The translations under genes were made by a program, and so were the position numbers. Of a stretch of DNA of 64,000 nt, positions 12,720 through 23,600 are shown piece by piece (position 1 is the first letter of the stretch; each line of letters begins with the position of its first letter). The notes beneath the pieces are model-generated. The model saw nothing but the letters and a program-made list of their open reading frames with translations, was not told where the DNA came from and did not search any database. The stretch is from Viscum album. Its lineage: Eukaryota > Streptophyta > Magnoliopsida > Santalales > Viscaceae. The stretch lies in the NCBI GenBank assembly GCA_963277665.1, contig OY728157.1:366868067-366932066 (forward strand). Direction: 5' to 3'.

Positions 12720-13700
12720 ATACCAAGTAACATAGTGAATGTTTTTTCTTGTAAAATGTTTTACTCACACATTCTCTTCTAGAGTTTGTTCAGTGAGAAA
12801 AACCTGGTGATGGGTTATTCCAGCATTCTATCCAGTTAATTAGTGGTAAAAAGGTGCCTTGTGAATGGATGTTTTCTCTTGAGAGGTTTTTGTGCTTTAA
12901 TGATCTCTTTGTGGTATCATTTTTATTGAGGAAGGTGGTGATGTTGGATAACTACTAGTATGGGGGGCTATTATTCATAGTGTTACCACGATGTACTACT
13001 AAGTGAGTTGAATGTTCTAGTAGCCAAGTATAAGACAAGATATAGCTTACTTTGTATCGTGGTGTTATACATGTTTGTTGATTAAGGAATTTCACCAAAG
13101 GTCATATGGTTTTCTTCACCCGCTATCTTTTCCTACCTGTAATTGGGATGAGATCGCCATGATTTATATTGTTTCTTTACAAATTTCTCCTTATGGGAGG
13201 AATTCCATTTGCGTAGTGATTGATCATCAGAGAAATTCATCCCACCAAATTCCAATCATGGATTCAAACAATGTGGATGAGTTGTGATTATTATACTTTC
13301 AAGAGGTTGTGGGGATTATTCATTTTCCATAGATAGTTGTTTCAGATATGGAACACCATTTTACCTTGTAGTTTTGGGAATTCCTTCAGAAGGTGATGGG
13401 GTCACAGGTCAAGTAGAGTATGGAATAAAATCCCCAAATTGATTTTCTGACAGAGAGGTCTAATTGGATGTTATTATACATGCTTCGGGAGTGTGTTTTG
13501 GAATTTGGAGGTTCATGGGATAGCCATTTGTGGTTGGTAATGTTTTCTTATAGCAATAGTTACCAATCCAAAATCCAAATGGCTCCCTTTGAGTCGGCCC
13601 ATAGTCAACCATGTTGGTCTTTATTGTGTTAGGATAAAGTTGTTGGGACCTCATTGTTGGGAGTGATCATTGGAAAAAAAATCATTAACAAAGTAAAGTT
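12720..13700 (+). pseudogene. Integrase remnant (zinc-binding and catalytic core), Tekay-like element
   Basis: Integrase joins the cDNA to chromosomal DNA. Upstream of 13060 the H2C2 region is only faintly readable. From 13075 the frame gives IKEFHQRSYGFLHPLSFPTC and NWDEIAMIYIVSLQISPYGR. The first catalytic Asp (usually MDFV) is gone. Around 13340 VVSDMEHHFT keeps the second Asp. Near 13440-13500 FLTERSNWMLLYMLRECVLE retains a Glu followed by EFGGSW. At 13545-13600 FSYSNSYQSKIQMAPFE matches the next conserved block. Several stops interrupt the reading. Confidence 0.88.
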
Positions 13701-13739
13701 GATTAAACATAATTTTTTTTACAGATCAAATTTTTTATA

Positions 13740-14190
13740 AATATTATTCCGATCAGAGGTGCCAAACATTGGATATTTTTTTGGGTGACTCAATGTTTTT
13801 ATGGGTAGAACCTCGCTTATGATTTTTAGACCATTTGAGACTACTAAGATAGTAGGTAAGATTACAGGCATGTTATATTTTCTCTCCTAGTTGATGTAAA
13901 TATATGACTTATTCCATGTCTCTCAAATGAAAAAGTAAAACCAAGATTTATCTCTTGTATTGGATTCAAAAGAGTTGCAATTGGATCTAGATATTTCAAT
14001 GATTGAGCATCCAGTAATGATTGTGGATTATCAAGTGAAAGTGTGTCATGTTAAGTCCATTACATTAGTCAGAGTTTATTAAAAGAATGAAAAATATGTT
14101 CATGGGAATCGGGACCGGAAATCTTGGGTTGAGAAGGAGTATCCATTTTTTTCATTGATCATGCTTCAAGTTCACTTTCTAGGGGCATAA
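13740..14190 (+). pseudogene. Integrase C-terminus and chromodomain remnant
   Basis: The frame near 13980-14150 reads LDISMIEHPVMIVDYQVKV, then CHVKSITLVRVY, a stop, and NRDRKSWVEKEYPFF. The pattern VDYQV..CHVKSITLVRV...W..E....YP is that of the chromodomain closing the integrase of chromoviruses. There it is thought to steer integration to modified histones. The upstream part (13740-13960) would be the GPY/F region but is poorly conserved. Confidence 0.75.
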
Positions 14191-14198
14191 TGTTTTCA

Positions 14199-14211
14199 TT
14201 TTGGTGTGAAT
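14199..14211 (+). other. Polypurine tract region before the 3' LTR
   Basis: TTTTGGTGTGAAT immediately precedes the point where homology with the 5' LTR begins. It probably descends from a TTTTGGGG-type tract priming plus-strand synthesis. Another G-run, AGGGG, is at 14181. Confidence 0.45.
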
Positions 14212-15249
14212 TTTCACATCCATTATTTTTTCTAGTGTTCATCAATATATTGTATTATTTTTATTTATACTATAGTTAAACCATGTGTTTTTTGTAAAAA
14301 ATTGATATTTTTATCTTGATATTAGGTGTTTCTTGGTTGGCATGTTGTTAGGGGAAACTATGCGCCCTCATCATGGTAACCGTGTGCCCAATATTTTTTT
14401 TGGATTGTGGAAATCACGTGGTTGGTTTAAAGCTTGTCCAAATACGTTGGATAACCATGCGGCATGTCCCCATTAGATTGTGAGGGGAGAAAGATTTCCA
14501 GAATGCCTTGAAAAATGTGTGGTAAAACATTGCGACCTATCCCAGACATTAAAAATTGGGATGTTACAATTTCCACCCATTTATTTTAACAATAATTCAC
14601 CCCCATCCACCCAATCAGGATTTTCATCCCTATGAACATCCTCCAAGATTACTTGAATCCTATGAGCCTCAATTCATGTGTGGTTTAGACCCTGGTTCTT
14701 CAAGGAAATATCAAGTAATTTATATTCCTTTTTATTTCTCCTTCATTTTAGGGTTCTTCTTCCATCATTCTTGATTTTTTATTTTCAAGTGGGATGTTTG
14801 ACTCAATGTGGGTTTGATAATTTTTTGTTGTTTAATAGGTTGATAATTAATGTTTGATCTTGCCTTTATAGGGTCTTATGGTGGGTTGGTTGATTTTCAC
14901 ACCATTTCTTGAGAGTTTTCACGTGTGTGGTAGGGGATACTTGATTTTACATTATTAAATGATTTAAATATTCTTTTATTATTGTTAAAAGTTGTTATAT
15001 GGATAATAGTTGTGGTTAGAATGAATTTTTTTAAAATATTTCTGATGTACATGTGATGAAAATTGTTTTTGTAAAGAAAATTCGGTATGATTCATGTGTT
15101 ATTTTTTGGTATGTTTCATGAAAGTGTTTTATGCCTTATGATAAAGGAGAAAAAAATTTAAAATAAATTTAAAGGTGTGAATGTGTTGAAAGTGGATATT
15201 CCAAAATAAATGGGTTTTTTTGTTGGATTTTTTTGAACCTTTAATGTGT
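14212..15249 (+). repeat. 3' LTR of the Tekay-like element, first part
   Basis: This stretch aligns with 6820-7870 of the 5' LTR. Matching blocks are TTGGTTGGCATGTTGTTAGG (14334), AATCCTATGAG, GGTTCTTCAAGGAAAT (14694) and ATTTTAGGGTTCTTC (14745). Homology stops at 15249, where the Athila-type element starts, and resumes at 26273. The open frame at 14556-14774 is incidental. Confidence 0.87.
15245..15249. repeat. Target site duplication TGTGT, left copy, of the Athila-type element
   Basis: TGTGT occurs once in the uninterrupted 5' LTR (7862-7866, in AATGTGTCTTT). It is duplicated exactly at 15245-15249 and 26268-26272, flanking the insertion. Confidence 0.92.
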
Positions 15250-16979
15250 TGGTCTTTCCCAATTTTACCCAGGTTTTTAGGTTTAAGCGGTCGCTTGTAG
15301 TTTAGCTTGGGTTGTCAAATCCTCGGAGATCTAAGAAGAAACTTATAGACATGGAAATTACATGGACAATTTTTTGATATGAATTGGACAACATGTGTTG
15401 ATTTTATATGGGTTTAATTGAACTCTAAGATACTTAAGTGAATTAAAATAAAACGAATAAGTTGATCCTAGGTTGTCACTTGGGGTGGATTGGATGAATT
15501 CATTTTTTTTACAATTTCAATTTCATTAACCCAATAAGGATTCATTTAATGAATTCAAACTAAGCTTATCACATACGGGTTAAACACCTTCAAAAACAAA
15601 TTCTAATCACCAATAAACTTGTCAGATAATTTTTATGGGCACTCCAAGTTAAAGGATCTTATTAGCATATAAATATGGGTCGATAAAATTCAGTAAAGAA
15701 GAGGAAGAGATAAAATCTTCGAAGAAAAGAAACTCAAGTAAAAGAAAAAAATTACATTTATAGAATTATAAATAACATCCAATATATCCCCTTTCTACTC
15801 CAGTGGATCAACTCATAAAATATTTATCCCTCCATTGATTCTATGGTTTCAATGGAAGCGGAAAGTAGACTCATGAGGGGGGAATCAAAGAAGTAAAAAA
15901 ACAATAAAAAGGAACCAATCACTCCACCGTTGAGTGAAAAATACTACAAGGTATAGTGTGAATAAATTCACACTATAAGGAAACAGTATCAACATGATAA
16001 AAAGAAAAACAGAATGAGAGGAAACAAATAAATTTTAGTTAGAACTAAGGTGATTCTAAAAAAATTCATGAGAAAAAAGAATGTTACAATGAAAAATTGA
16101 CATAATAACATTACAAAGAAAACAAAGCACCATGATCCATGATTAACCCAACACCACTGCCTTAAATAATAATTTTGGGAGACTTGGGATGAGCCCCAAT
16201 CTGTCCATGTCTCCACAATTAATGGTGGCAGGCCTAGGGTGGTGGAATGTATGGGAGAAGAGACTTTTCCACCCTTGACCTGAAGTTGTACCAACCTAGC
16301 ATCCACTGAACATAGGGTCCTAGATGACTTTCTAGATGAAAAAATTAGAGTGGTCCATCGAGGGTCCAAATGAAGGTACCGATGTCTTCTAACTCTCTAT
16401 AAAATTGAAGCACCAAATAAGTTTTGGATTCCAAGATATGATTACATTTGTGGCATGTTTTTTCGTGGCCACAAAATCTGGTCTAGAATTTCAACTTCTA
16501 CATGGTCTACCTAGTACTCCATTAAAACATCTGAATTAGCTCTTTACACAGTTTTATTAAATTTTCCCCATGATTTCCTTTATGTTATGTTAAAATTTGA
16601 GAGTCATAGGGATTTTATTTTTGCTGCTACAGTTTCGTTATAGGGATGATTCCCATTTTACTTTTCCCAGAATGTGTTGGCATGAAAGCCCATTTTGGTG
16701 GTCTAACATTGTGAATTTTCAAGTCCTCCCAAATAATTAATTGTTATTTATATAATGGTATAATTGAAAATAAAATACTAAAATAAAATCATGACCATTT
16801 TGTATTTTAGGAGGTGTTAAAAAATGTACCAGGTAATAGTGCATTTTAAGAGGGAATTAGAATCATAATGTGAATTAATGTTCAATGTTTAAAATGCACT
16901 AAAATGGTTTTTTTAATAAAAGGAACCTGAATATTATATAAATTTAAAATCAATATTATCCTCATTTAGTGGCTAATCA
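15250..16979 (-). repeat. 3' LTR of the Athila-type element (left copy)
   Basis: It matches 24555-26267 along its length. Examples: GTCGCTTGTAGTTTAGCTTG at 15290 and 24595; ATATGAATTGGACAACATG against ATATGAATTGGACACCATG; CAATCACTCCACCGTTG at 15917 and 25217. Plus-strand ends are TGGTCT and AATCA. The two LTRs agree at roughly four of five bases by eye in the stretches compared. Confidence 0.93.
15989..16369 (-). other. LTR-borne open reading frame, left copy (126 codons)
   Basis: The frame contains SVDARLVQLQVKGGKVSSP, then HSTTLGLPPLI, ETW and YLRQWCW. The same frame, start region and words recur in the other LTR (25435-25719), with no stop in either across about 70 shared codons. No known domain is recognised. 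The C-terminal end is hydrophobic (long F/L/I-rich tail), but the other copy lacks this tail. It may simply be a slowly eroding LTR frame. Confidence 0.4.
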
Positions 16980-16993
16980 CACCCCAACTTGAT
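16980..16993 (-). other. Polypurine tract of the Athila-type element
   Basis: The minus strand reads TCAAGTTGGGGTG directly before the 3' LTR start (TGATTAGCC). A CAAGTTTGGGGG-like tract at this position is typical of Athila elements. Confidence 0.7.
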
Positions 16994-18600
16994 CTTTTCT
17001 AGTCCCGAGCAAAATTTATCTCCACAATATGAAATTTGAATTCCCTTTTCCAAAAAAAATTAATACAAATTGATTAATAATAACCCTTATTCAAAATAAT
17101 CATGAAACCCATAAAACTATTTTAATAAAAGATAGTTTCATAAGAATATCCCAATCCCATGACCATTTCTTTTTTTCAAATTCATCTCCACATTTCATCC
17201 AATTTCAATAAAGTATGATGATGTGGTGTGTGCCACAAAAGACCGGGGGGTTCATTTTTATTCAAGTGGAAAATTATGGAAGCGTCGTGCGGCATAAAAT
17301 TTCAATATTAAGATGAGTATTAAATTTTTTTATGTATTTTTTATGGTTTTTAACAATGTTTCCATGGTAATTGAAATTTCACTCAATAGAGTCAACCCTT
17401 GTAGCGAGACTTTTCCTATGACTCACAGGCTCAAATTCCTAAGGCACCAAGTCAAGCCCACATACTTTGGAATCATCTTGAGTTAACTCAGTCAAAAACA
17501 AAGTCAAATTAAAACATTTAGTGTAAATTTTACTAACTATGAGCTAGAAAACTATCGATTCATGATCCCCATATTTCGAGAGCCACACATTATGTCATTT
17601 CATTTCTCTACGCACAAATTTATTGTTTTTTTGAATACTCATATTTAAAATAAAAGAATAACCAAAATATTATATTTATTTGGGGGACCCCATGAACTCA
17701 CACTAATACCCCACTATCCAAAATATGAGTGTTGTGATATATTTTTTACTATTTTTATGAATATATAAATGATTTAATTTCACATTATACAACCACACAT
17801 TCAAATATCTATGCTAATGAAATTGTACATGGATTATAATTAGAATATGGGCATGTTAAATTATTTGATATTAAGTTTCAATGTTTTCAATGTGTATTAA
17901 CATGTTCAAGGTTAACGAAATTTTTCCTTCCGCACAAATATTTATGCACACAAAATTAATTATTTTTTTCTTTTTCACCCTCCACAACATTGAATAACAC
18001 CGTCCATAGTGTTTACATAAAATAAAATTGAGAAGGTGGTAGAGGTAGATTATTAGAATTCTAAAAATAATTTTCAATATGATGATCATGGAATGAAGTC
18101 ACCTGGTGTTGGAAGAAGATGTTCTTGCTGCTCCAATTTAGTCGTTTGATATCCATGTCACTCGCAGAGTTCAATAGTGGAAAAAGGATAAAATAAACAA
18201 ACAATGAAAAAATAAAATATATATAGATATATATATATTTATAAATATAAAAAAAAGTAATATTTATGTATATAGACATAAATTATTGAATAAAGAAGCA
18301 CTATAAGCCATAGTTCAGCTGTAAGTGTGCACCCCTATATCCCTTCGTTCTTGGGTTCGAGTCCTCGTGGCTTCTTCAGTTGTGACGAGATTTTCCCCAC
18401 AACCTGCGACATGTCATTTTAATTTTATGTCATATTTTTTTTATTTTAACCTAAAAACACGTCAAAATAAAATGAACTGAGGATACATTGTCTTCATTTT
18501 AAATTTTTGGGTAAGGTATCACTCAAGGATCACACGATATGGCACAGATGTATATGGTTCTACCCTTTCATACCCATCCATAATCATAATAGAAGAACAG
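16994..18600 (-). other. 3' internal region of the Athila-type element, no recognisable envelope-like gene
   Basis: This ~1.6 kb lies between integrase and the polypurine tract, where some Athila members carry an envelope-like frame. The only open frames (17871-18089 and 18061-18279, minus) are short and rich in I, Y, F and N. They show no signal peptide plus transmembrane arrangement that I can defend. The stretch also contains a tRNA-like segment on the plus strand (18305-18373). I read it as a degraded or absent envelope region. Confidence 0.55.
18305..18373 (+). repeat. tRNA-like segment, possible SINE head or tRNA pseudogene
   Basis: AAGCCA (18305-18310) can pair with TGGCTT (18368-18373). 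TAGTTCAGCTG (18311-18321) fits the polymerase III A box. GGTTCGAGTCC (18353-18363) is a perfect B box. The 69 bp length and box spacing fit a tRNA. The D and anticodon stems do not fold well and no anticodon can be assigned. It is more likely a tRNA-derived SINE head or tRNA pseudogene than a working gene. Confidence 0.4.
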
Positions 18601-18649
18601 GACAACAATATATTTTATATTAATATCAATTTTATTTATTAATCCTATT

Positions 18650-18745
18650 TAAAAAATGATGATGAATCAAAAAATTAGAAACATGAGAACCATGGGTTGC
18701 CTCCTGTGCTACGCTTTTATTTAACGTCAGTAGCTCGACATAAAC
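18650..18745 (-). other. Conserved non-coding block downstream of Athila integrase
   Basis: The plus strand reads CATGGGTTGCCTCCTGTGCT (18691-18710), ACGC, and then TAACGTCAGTAGCTCGACAT (18722-18741). From memory, a very similar motif (minus-strand sense: TCGAGCTAAxGACGTTAAA ... GGGAGGCAACCCATG) recurs after integrase in Athila-like elements of many plants. It may serve as a splice site or translation signal for the downstream frame. The function is not known to me. Confidence 0.5.
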
Positions 18746-18755
18746 CCCTAATTAT

Positions 18756-19960
18756 TTAAGTATTTTCCTCATCTATTTTTGGTTCACACACATCATCATG
18801 TAGTTCATATTTTTGGAATGGTTCAATCAATGGTTTGACTCGATGAACATTAACATTAAAGGTTTGACTATTGTTTGGATCTTGATTTTCTATAGCCCCA
18901 TGGGGGTACACCATATGCACTACGTATGGACCCAACCATCTAGAACTCAACTTTCCCCAGTGTAAATGATGTTTATGGATATATAAAAGAATAGGTTTAC
19001 CTTGTCCAATGTGTTTGGTTTTAAGATTTATGGATTTGTATGCTTGAACTCTAGATTTATTTATCCTTGAATTTTTTATAATCCTCTATCCTAAGTTCCT
19101 TATGTTCATTGAGATCTAATTTCCTATTTGTTCTGTCCAATGAGAGGTCATAATTTATTTTCTTAATTTCCCAAAAATACTTATGTTCAATATCCACTTG
19201 CCAATGGAATTATTTTACCGTAAACCAACCTATATGGAGACATTATTAAATTGGATTTATATGTGGTTTGATAGGCCCAATGATCATTTAAGAGTTTTCT
19301 CAACCAATCATTCCTAGATGGATTAACAGTTTTCTCAAGAATTTTTTTCATTTCTCGATTGGCTAACTCAGCTTGACCATTGGTCTATAGGTGGTAAGCA
19401 TTAGAAATTCTGTGAGAAATTCCATACTTTTCCATGAGTTATATGAATGGATATTTCAAAAATGAGTTCCACAATCACTAATGATATCCCTAGGAAGTCC
19501 TAATCTAGAGAGGATGTTTTCCTTGAGAAATATGATTATAGTTTGATGATCATTTTATTTTATAGGAATGACCTCAACCCATTTGAATATATAATCAACA
19601 GCTAAAAGGATGTACATATATCCCCTAGAGTTTGTTAAGGGACCCATGAAATTTATTCCCCCGAAATCAAATATTTCAACCACTAAGATGGGAGTGAGTG
19701 GCATTTTATTCCTTTTTTGTGATAGACCCTATAGGTTAACACATATGAAAAATTTGACAACATGTGTAGGAGTCCCTTGAGAGGGTGGTCCAGAAGAGAC
19801 CACTTAGAAGAACCTTATCCAAAGTTTTTTTAGAGGAAAAGTGACCTCCACATGCCTCACTATGATAAAGTTTAAAGATAGACTCTTGTTCAGATTCTGG
19901 GACACAATTCCTAATGAAATGGTTAGGGAATATCATATAGAGGTATGGATCATCAAACAC
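18756..19960 (-). pseudogene. Integrase remnant, Athila-type
   Basis: All three parts are readable on the minus strand. The zinc-binding part (19736-19960) reads YHSEACGGHFSSKKTLDKVL ... GLFWTTLSRDSY ... C-x5-C, an H2C2 finger. The core then shows VEIFDFGGINFMGPL and YILLAVDYIFKWVEVIPIK, followed by LGLPRDIISDCGTHF, with two catalytic Asp visible. The third catalytic residue lies in a broken stretch near 19330. The C-terminal part (18756-18950) reads SSRWLGPYVVHMVYPHGAIE and FNVNVHRVKPLIEPF. Stops and frameshifts separate the parts. Confidence 0.92.
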
Positions 19961-20229
19961 ATAGTTCCTAACATTAGAAAAGAATTTCCATTGAGCATGA
20001 TTCCCTATGAATTTTTGAATGACTCATGTAACAATAATGTTGGAATTGTCAGCATGCCATGGGAAATCACTCATAGAATAGAGGTTCTCATGGGGAAATA
20101 AATTAGACATAGAAAGGTGATTTGAGATGTCTTTTAATTCTATCCTAGAAAGATGACCAGCTAAAACAATTTTAGCAACATTTTTATTCTTGATTGTAAG
20201 GTAAAATTATTGTAATAGAAGGACCCACC

Positions 20230-20610
20230 TACTCATTATAGCCTTAGCATCTTGTCATTGGAAGAGGTAGTTTACTGCAGAATGGTCAGTGAACACAATG
20301 ACGGGGGATCCTTAGAGGTCGGACCTAAACTTTTCTAAGGCAAACACAGCAGCAAGTAACTCTTTCTCAGTGGCGGTGTAGATGATTTGGGCATCATTTA
20401 ATGATTTTCTTGCACAATCAATTTCATAAATAGTTTTATCATAATGATGTCCTAACACAGCTCCTACAACAATGTCATTGGCATCACACATGTGTTTGAA
20501 ATGATTGTTCCAATTTAGATATTTCATAATGGGAGGAGAGGTGAGAGAGGATTTGAGGGTTGAGAATGAAACATCAAAACTTTCTATCCAAACAAATGGA
20601 TCATCCTTTA
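20230..20610 (-). pseudogene. RNase H remnant, Athila-type
   Basis: The open stretch 20312-20527 reads CDANDIVVGAVLGHHYDKTI, then IYEIDCARKSLNDAQIIYTA and TEKELLAAVFALEKFRSDL. The core SLNDAQ.NYTTTEKELLAVVFALDKFRSYL pattern is characteristic of Athila RNase H. A frameshift precedes the start at about 20527, and reading into integrase is broken. Confidence 0.92.
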
Positions 20611-20614
20611 ATAG

Positions 20615-21700
20615 GAGAGATCAAAGGGGATTAGAGATTAAACTAAAGCCCTTGATGAATATTCTGTAGAAACCAACTTGTCCTAAGAAATATGTCACTT
20701 CCTTAATAGTTGTTGGTGATGGAAGGTGATGAATGATTTCATCCTTTGCTTTATCAACTTTAATCCCCCAACTCGAGACTAGATGCCTAAGGACTAGCCC
20801 CACTTGAACTATGAAATGGAATTTTCCCCAGTTTTGGACTTGATTATTTTCTTCACATCTTGAAAAGAATATTTCCACATTCCTCAGAAATCCCTAAAAT
20901 TTATCCCCAAAAATAGATAATTCATCCATGAATTCCTCTTGATAATCACCCATCATGTCTTATAATATTCCCATCATTCATCACTATAAGGTTCCAAGGG
21001 AATTGAATAAACCAAAGGAAATGCGATTGAAAGCACAGGTATTGAATAAAAATGTGAATGTAGTCTTCCCTTGATCCTCTAGGGAGACCTAAATTTGATT
21101 ATACCATGAGTACCCATCTATGAAACTGTAGAAGGCATGACCTGCAACTCTCTCAAGGACATGGTTAATTAATGGTAAGGGGAAATGGTCCTTCGTGGTA
21201 AATGATTTTAGCTTCCTATAGTCAATGTAGACTCTCCTTCCACTACTCACAATTGTTAGAAGAATATCCCCATCCTTAATGGTTATCACTATGATTCTAG
21301 ATTTTTTTGGAACCACTAGGATTGGGCTGACCCACTCACTCTCATCTTTGGGATATATGATACTAGCTTTTAAAAAGTATATATGTTTTTTTCTCACTAC
21401 TACCATGAGATTAGGATTGATTGGCCATTGAGGGTGACGACATGGATTAGAATCAGATTCTAGAACAATCCAATGAGTCCCGATAAGTGGGATAATCCCA
21501 GGAATATCAGGCAAGGTCCATCTATTGGCTTCATTATGTTTACTAAGGATATCTAGTAGAATACTCTCATGATCAGCATGATGAGATGAAGAAATGAAAA
21601 TATGATGTGTTTGATTGTATCTTATAAAGGAATAATAGAGTGTAGTGGGATCTTCCTTCAATTCAAGGTTAGGTTGGTTGATAATTTTAGCAGAAGATTG
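20615..21700 (-). pseudogene. Reverse transcriptase remnant, Athila-type
   Basis: The stretch 21089-21661 (190 codons open, the longest frame in the window) reads IIYPKDESEWVSPILVVPKK, GRRVYIDYRKLKSFTTKDHF, PLPLINHVLERVAGHAFYSF and IDGYSWYNQI. These are the fingers and palm blocks of Athila RT. After a gap the catalytic box reads FMDELSIFG (box at 20921-20932), Glu replacing the second Asp. The open stretch 20621-20878 gives FFSRCEENNQVQNWGKFHFI and VTYFLGQVGFYRIFIKGFS, the thumb and connection. The frame changes at least twice. Confidence 0.95.
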
Positions 21701-22084
21701 GGAAATTGGATCAAAATCGATTTAGTTTACTATAGTTTTAGTTAGAATCATATCCCCTTGTGTAGAAGTTTCATCAACAATATTGGATTGATCAGATTTA
21801 GGGAAGGATGTTGGAGTGTTCTCTATCAATGTGGTTTCCTCAAAAGATTTCACAGATTGTTGGTCTTATGATTTCATCATAGGGGCATCTAAAAGTGATC
21901 CTAGCAAAGGAGATAAATGTCCTTCATGTGAACAATGGAAATTAGTCTCATCATAACTTAAACAATCCTAAAATATTCCTTGATGTTCTATGGATTCATT
22001 ATCAATGCTTCATATCATGTTTACTTCATGAATTTCCTCATCATCCCCTATTTGGTAGTTTTCATTGTATATTTTCAAGTCTAA

Positions 22085-22430
22085 ACTCATGTTTCCAAAG
22101 GTGATAGTCATGTTCCCATTTAGGACTCAGAGAACATAGTATTTTGTTGCAAAGAACGGATGACCAAGGATGATTGGGGTTTGTTTCTTGTTGCCAAAGT
22201 ATGATTGTTTTCAAGGAAATTGAAGTTTGATGGGTAGATATTGTTTTCTACTTTTACTAGAACGTATTTTAAAATCCCCCTTTGGAACCCTAATGCAACG
22301 ATCAACAAGTTAATGTGTGAATGATGTGGGTTGGAGATCTTCTAGGCCTAACATGCATTACACAACATAGGTAATAATATTGGCACTGGAACCTAGGTCA
22401 CACAAGGCTTTGAAAAGTTTTTATTATATT
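22085..22430 (-). pseudogene. Aspartic protease remnant, Athila-type
   Basis: The minus strand reads KALCDLGSSANIITYVV, with DLGSS in place of the active-site triplet; many Athila proteases have DLGA here. Then LGLEDLQPTSFTH, RCIRVPKGDF, GILKYVLVKVENNIYPSNF (after a frameshift) and PIILGHPFFATK follow. PIILGRPFLAT is the closing block of the family. The order and spacing to gag and RT are complete. Confidence 0.87.
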
Positions 22431-22870
22431 AGTTCAACATTGATGTAAGGACATCCTAGGTCTTTCATATTTGATGGAAGGGTTTTTAGGATTTTTGTGT
22501 TATCATTTTCGGCTAGAATGACTTGGTTCTTATGTGAATTTTTTTTAAATTGGCATAGGTCTATAAGGTATTTTGAGTATGCAGGAATGGTTTGAATAGC
22601 ATCGAGGAGTAGAATGTTCAAATTGACTTGTGAGAATATTTCCCTCAATGTTTCATTCAATTCACGGTTGGTTTTCCCCCTCATGCGTTATAGAAATGGT
22701 ACATGTTGTGGGGTTGTTTGGTGAAGAGTTTTTTCATTGACAATGTTATCATGTTTTTCGGTTTGATCATTTTGTTCATTAGAATTTTCATCTGTGATTG
22801 AATATTTATACGGGCTCTGAATTAGTTCTTCTGGTTTCTCAATTGATTTCCCTATTCTTAAAATAGTCAC
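22424..22870 (-). pseudogene. gag: gag C-terminus / pre-protease region, Athila-type
   Basis: The frame 22424-22684 reads REIFSQVNLNILLLDAIQTI, then PAYSKYLIDLCQFKKN and ILKTLPSNMKDLGCPYINVE. Athila polyproteins have an equivalent segment (F..L.INIPF.EAL.QMP.Y.KF.KD... LP.KLKDPGSF) just before the protease. The upstream frame 22688-22870 is acidic and polar (ENSNEQNDQTEKHDN) and is probably the linker before it. The two frames are offset by a frameshift or stop. Confidence 0.8.
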
Positions 22871-22899
22871 ATCTTTTATTTGTTTATGATTTGTTTGAG

Positions 22900-23600
22900 T
22901 GAAACTTGAATCTACCCTTAATATTTTTTTGCAATGGATTGTGTAGGTATGGGTGACTTTCTAGTATATATGGTTTGATTTTCATGTTTTTGGGAAGAGA
23001 GATCTATGTTCATCTGTTCCATTTGTCTGCACAGTTGTTCTAGTATGATTTGGGGAGCAGTTAGGGTTGGTGCTTGAGAAGATTGGATTATCCCAGGGGG
23101 ATATTTTGGAGGTGGGATGGTTTGATGGAAATGGAATGGTGGATGTTGGTATTGTATAGGTTGGGTTTGGATCTGGTTATGGCTTTGGTAGTTATGATGG
23201 GGGTAAGTATTTTGTCCTTGTGGTTGGCTAGGTTGTTGGTTATCTTTCTACTGGAAGCCTAGGTGGTCATTATACCTTGGGTTGAAGGTGTTTTGGTATT
23301 TAGGCTTCTGAAAGTTCAATAATTTACTTCCACTAGGGGTCCTTCGAGAAGAACATCCTTGATGGATGGAATTGCTGTGTAGTTTTCTGTCTTATGGTCA
23401 TGTTTGTCACAAATTTTCCAAATAGGGTCTATAGTTTGGATTTCATGACTTTCCAATGGTATATCTAATAAACCATCCTAGAGAGTGCCAAAAGTTTAGC
23501 CCAAATGATTTCCTCTTCTCTAATGGTTTTAATTTTAGTAGTTCTTTGTGACTTTTCATAATAATGTGATGTTCCCCATATTTTTTTTTATTCATCAAGG
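22900..23600 (-). pseudogene. gag: gag middle part, zinc-knuckle/linker region, Athila-type
   Basis: This joins the two clearer gag parts. On the minus strand the stretch near 23060-23280 is rich in Gln, Pro, Asn and Tyr (plus-strand GTTGGTATTGTATAGG... GGTTGGGTTTGG runs), as in the low-complexity segment of Athila gag. A Cys/His knuckle around 23390-23440 cannot be read with confidence. The plus-strand open frame at 23074-23262 is a shadow of this Gln/Pro-rich strand. Confidence 0.5.

Noticed and set aside
19841..20101. 86-codon plus-strand frame
   Set aside because: It is antisense to the Athila integrase zinc-binding region and the RNase H-integrase linker.
23074..23262. 62-codon plus-strand frame in the Athila gag region
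   Set aside because: It is the complement of a Gln/Pro-rich part of gag on the minus strand.
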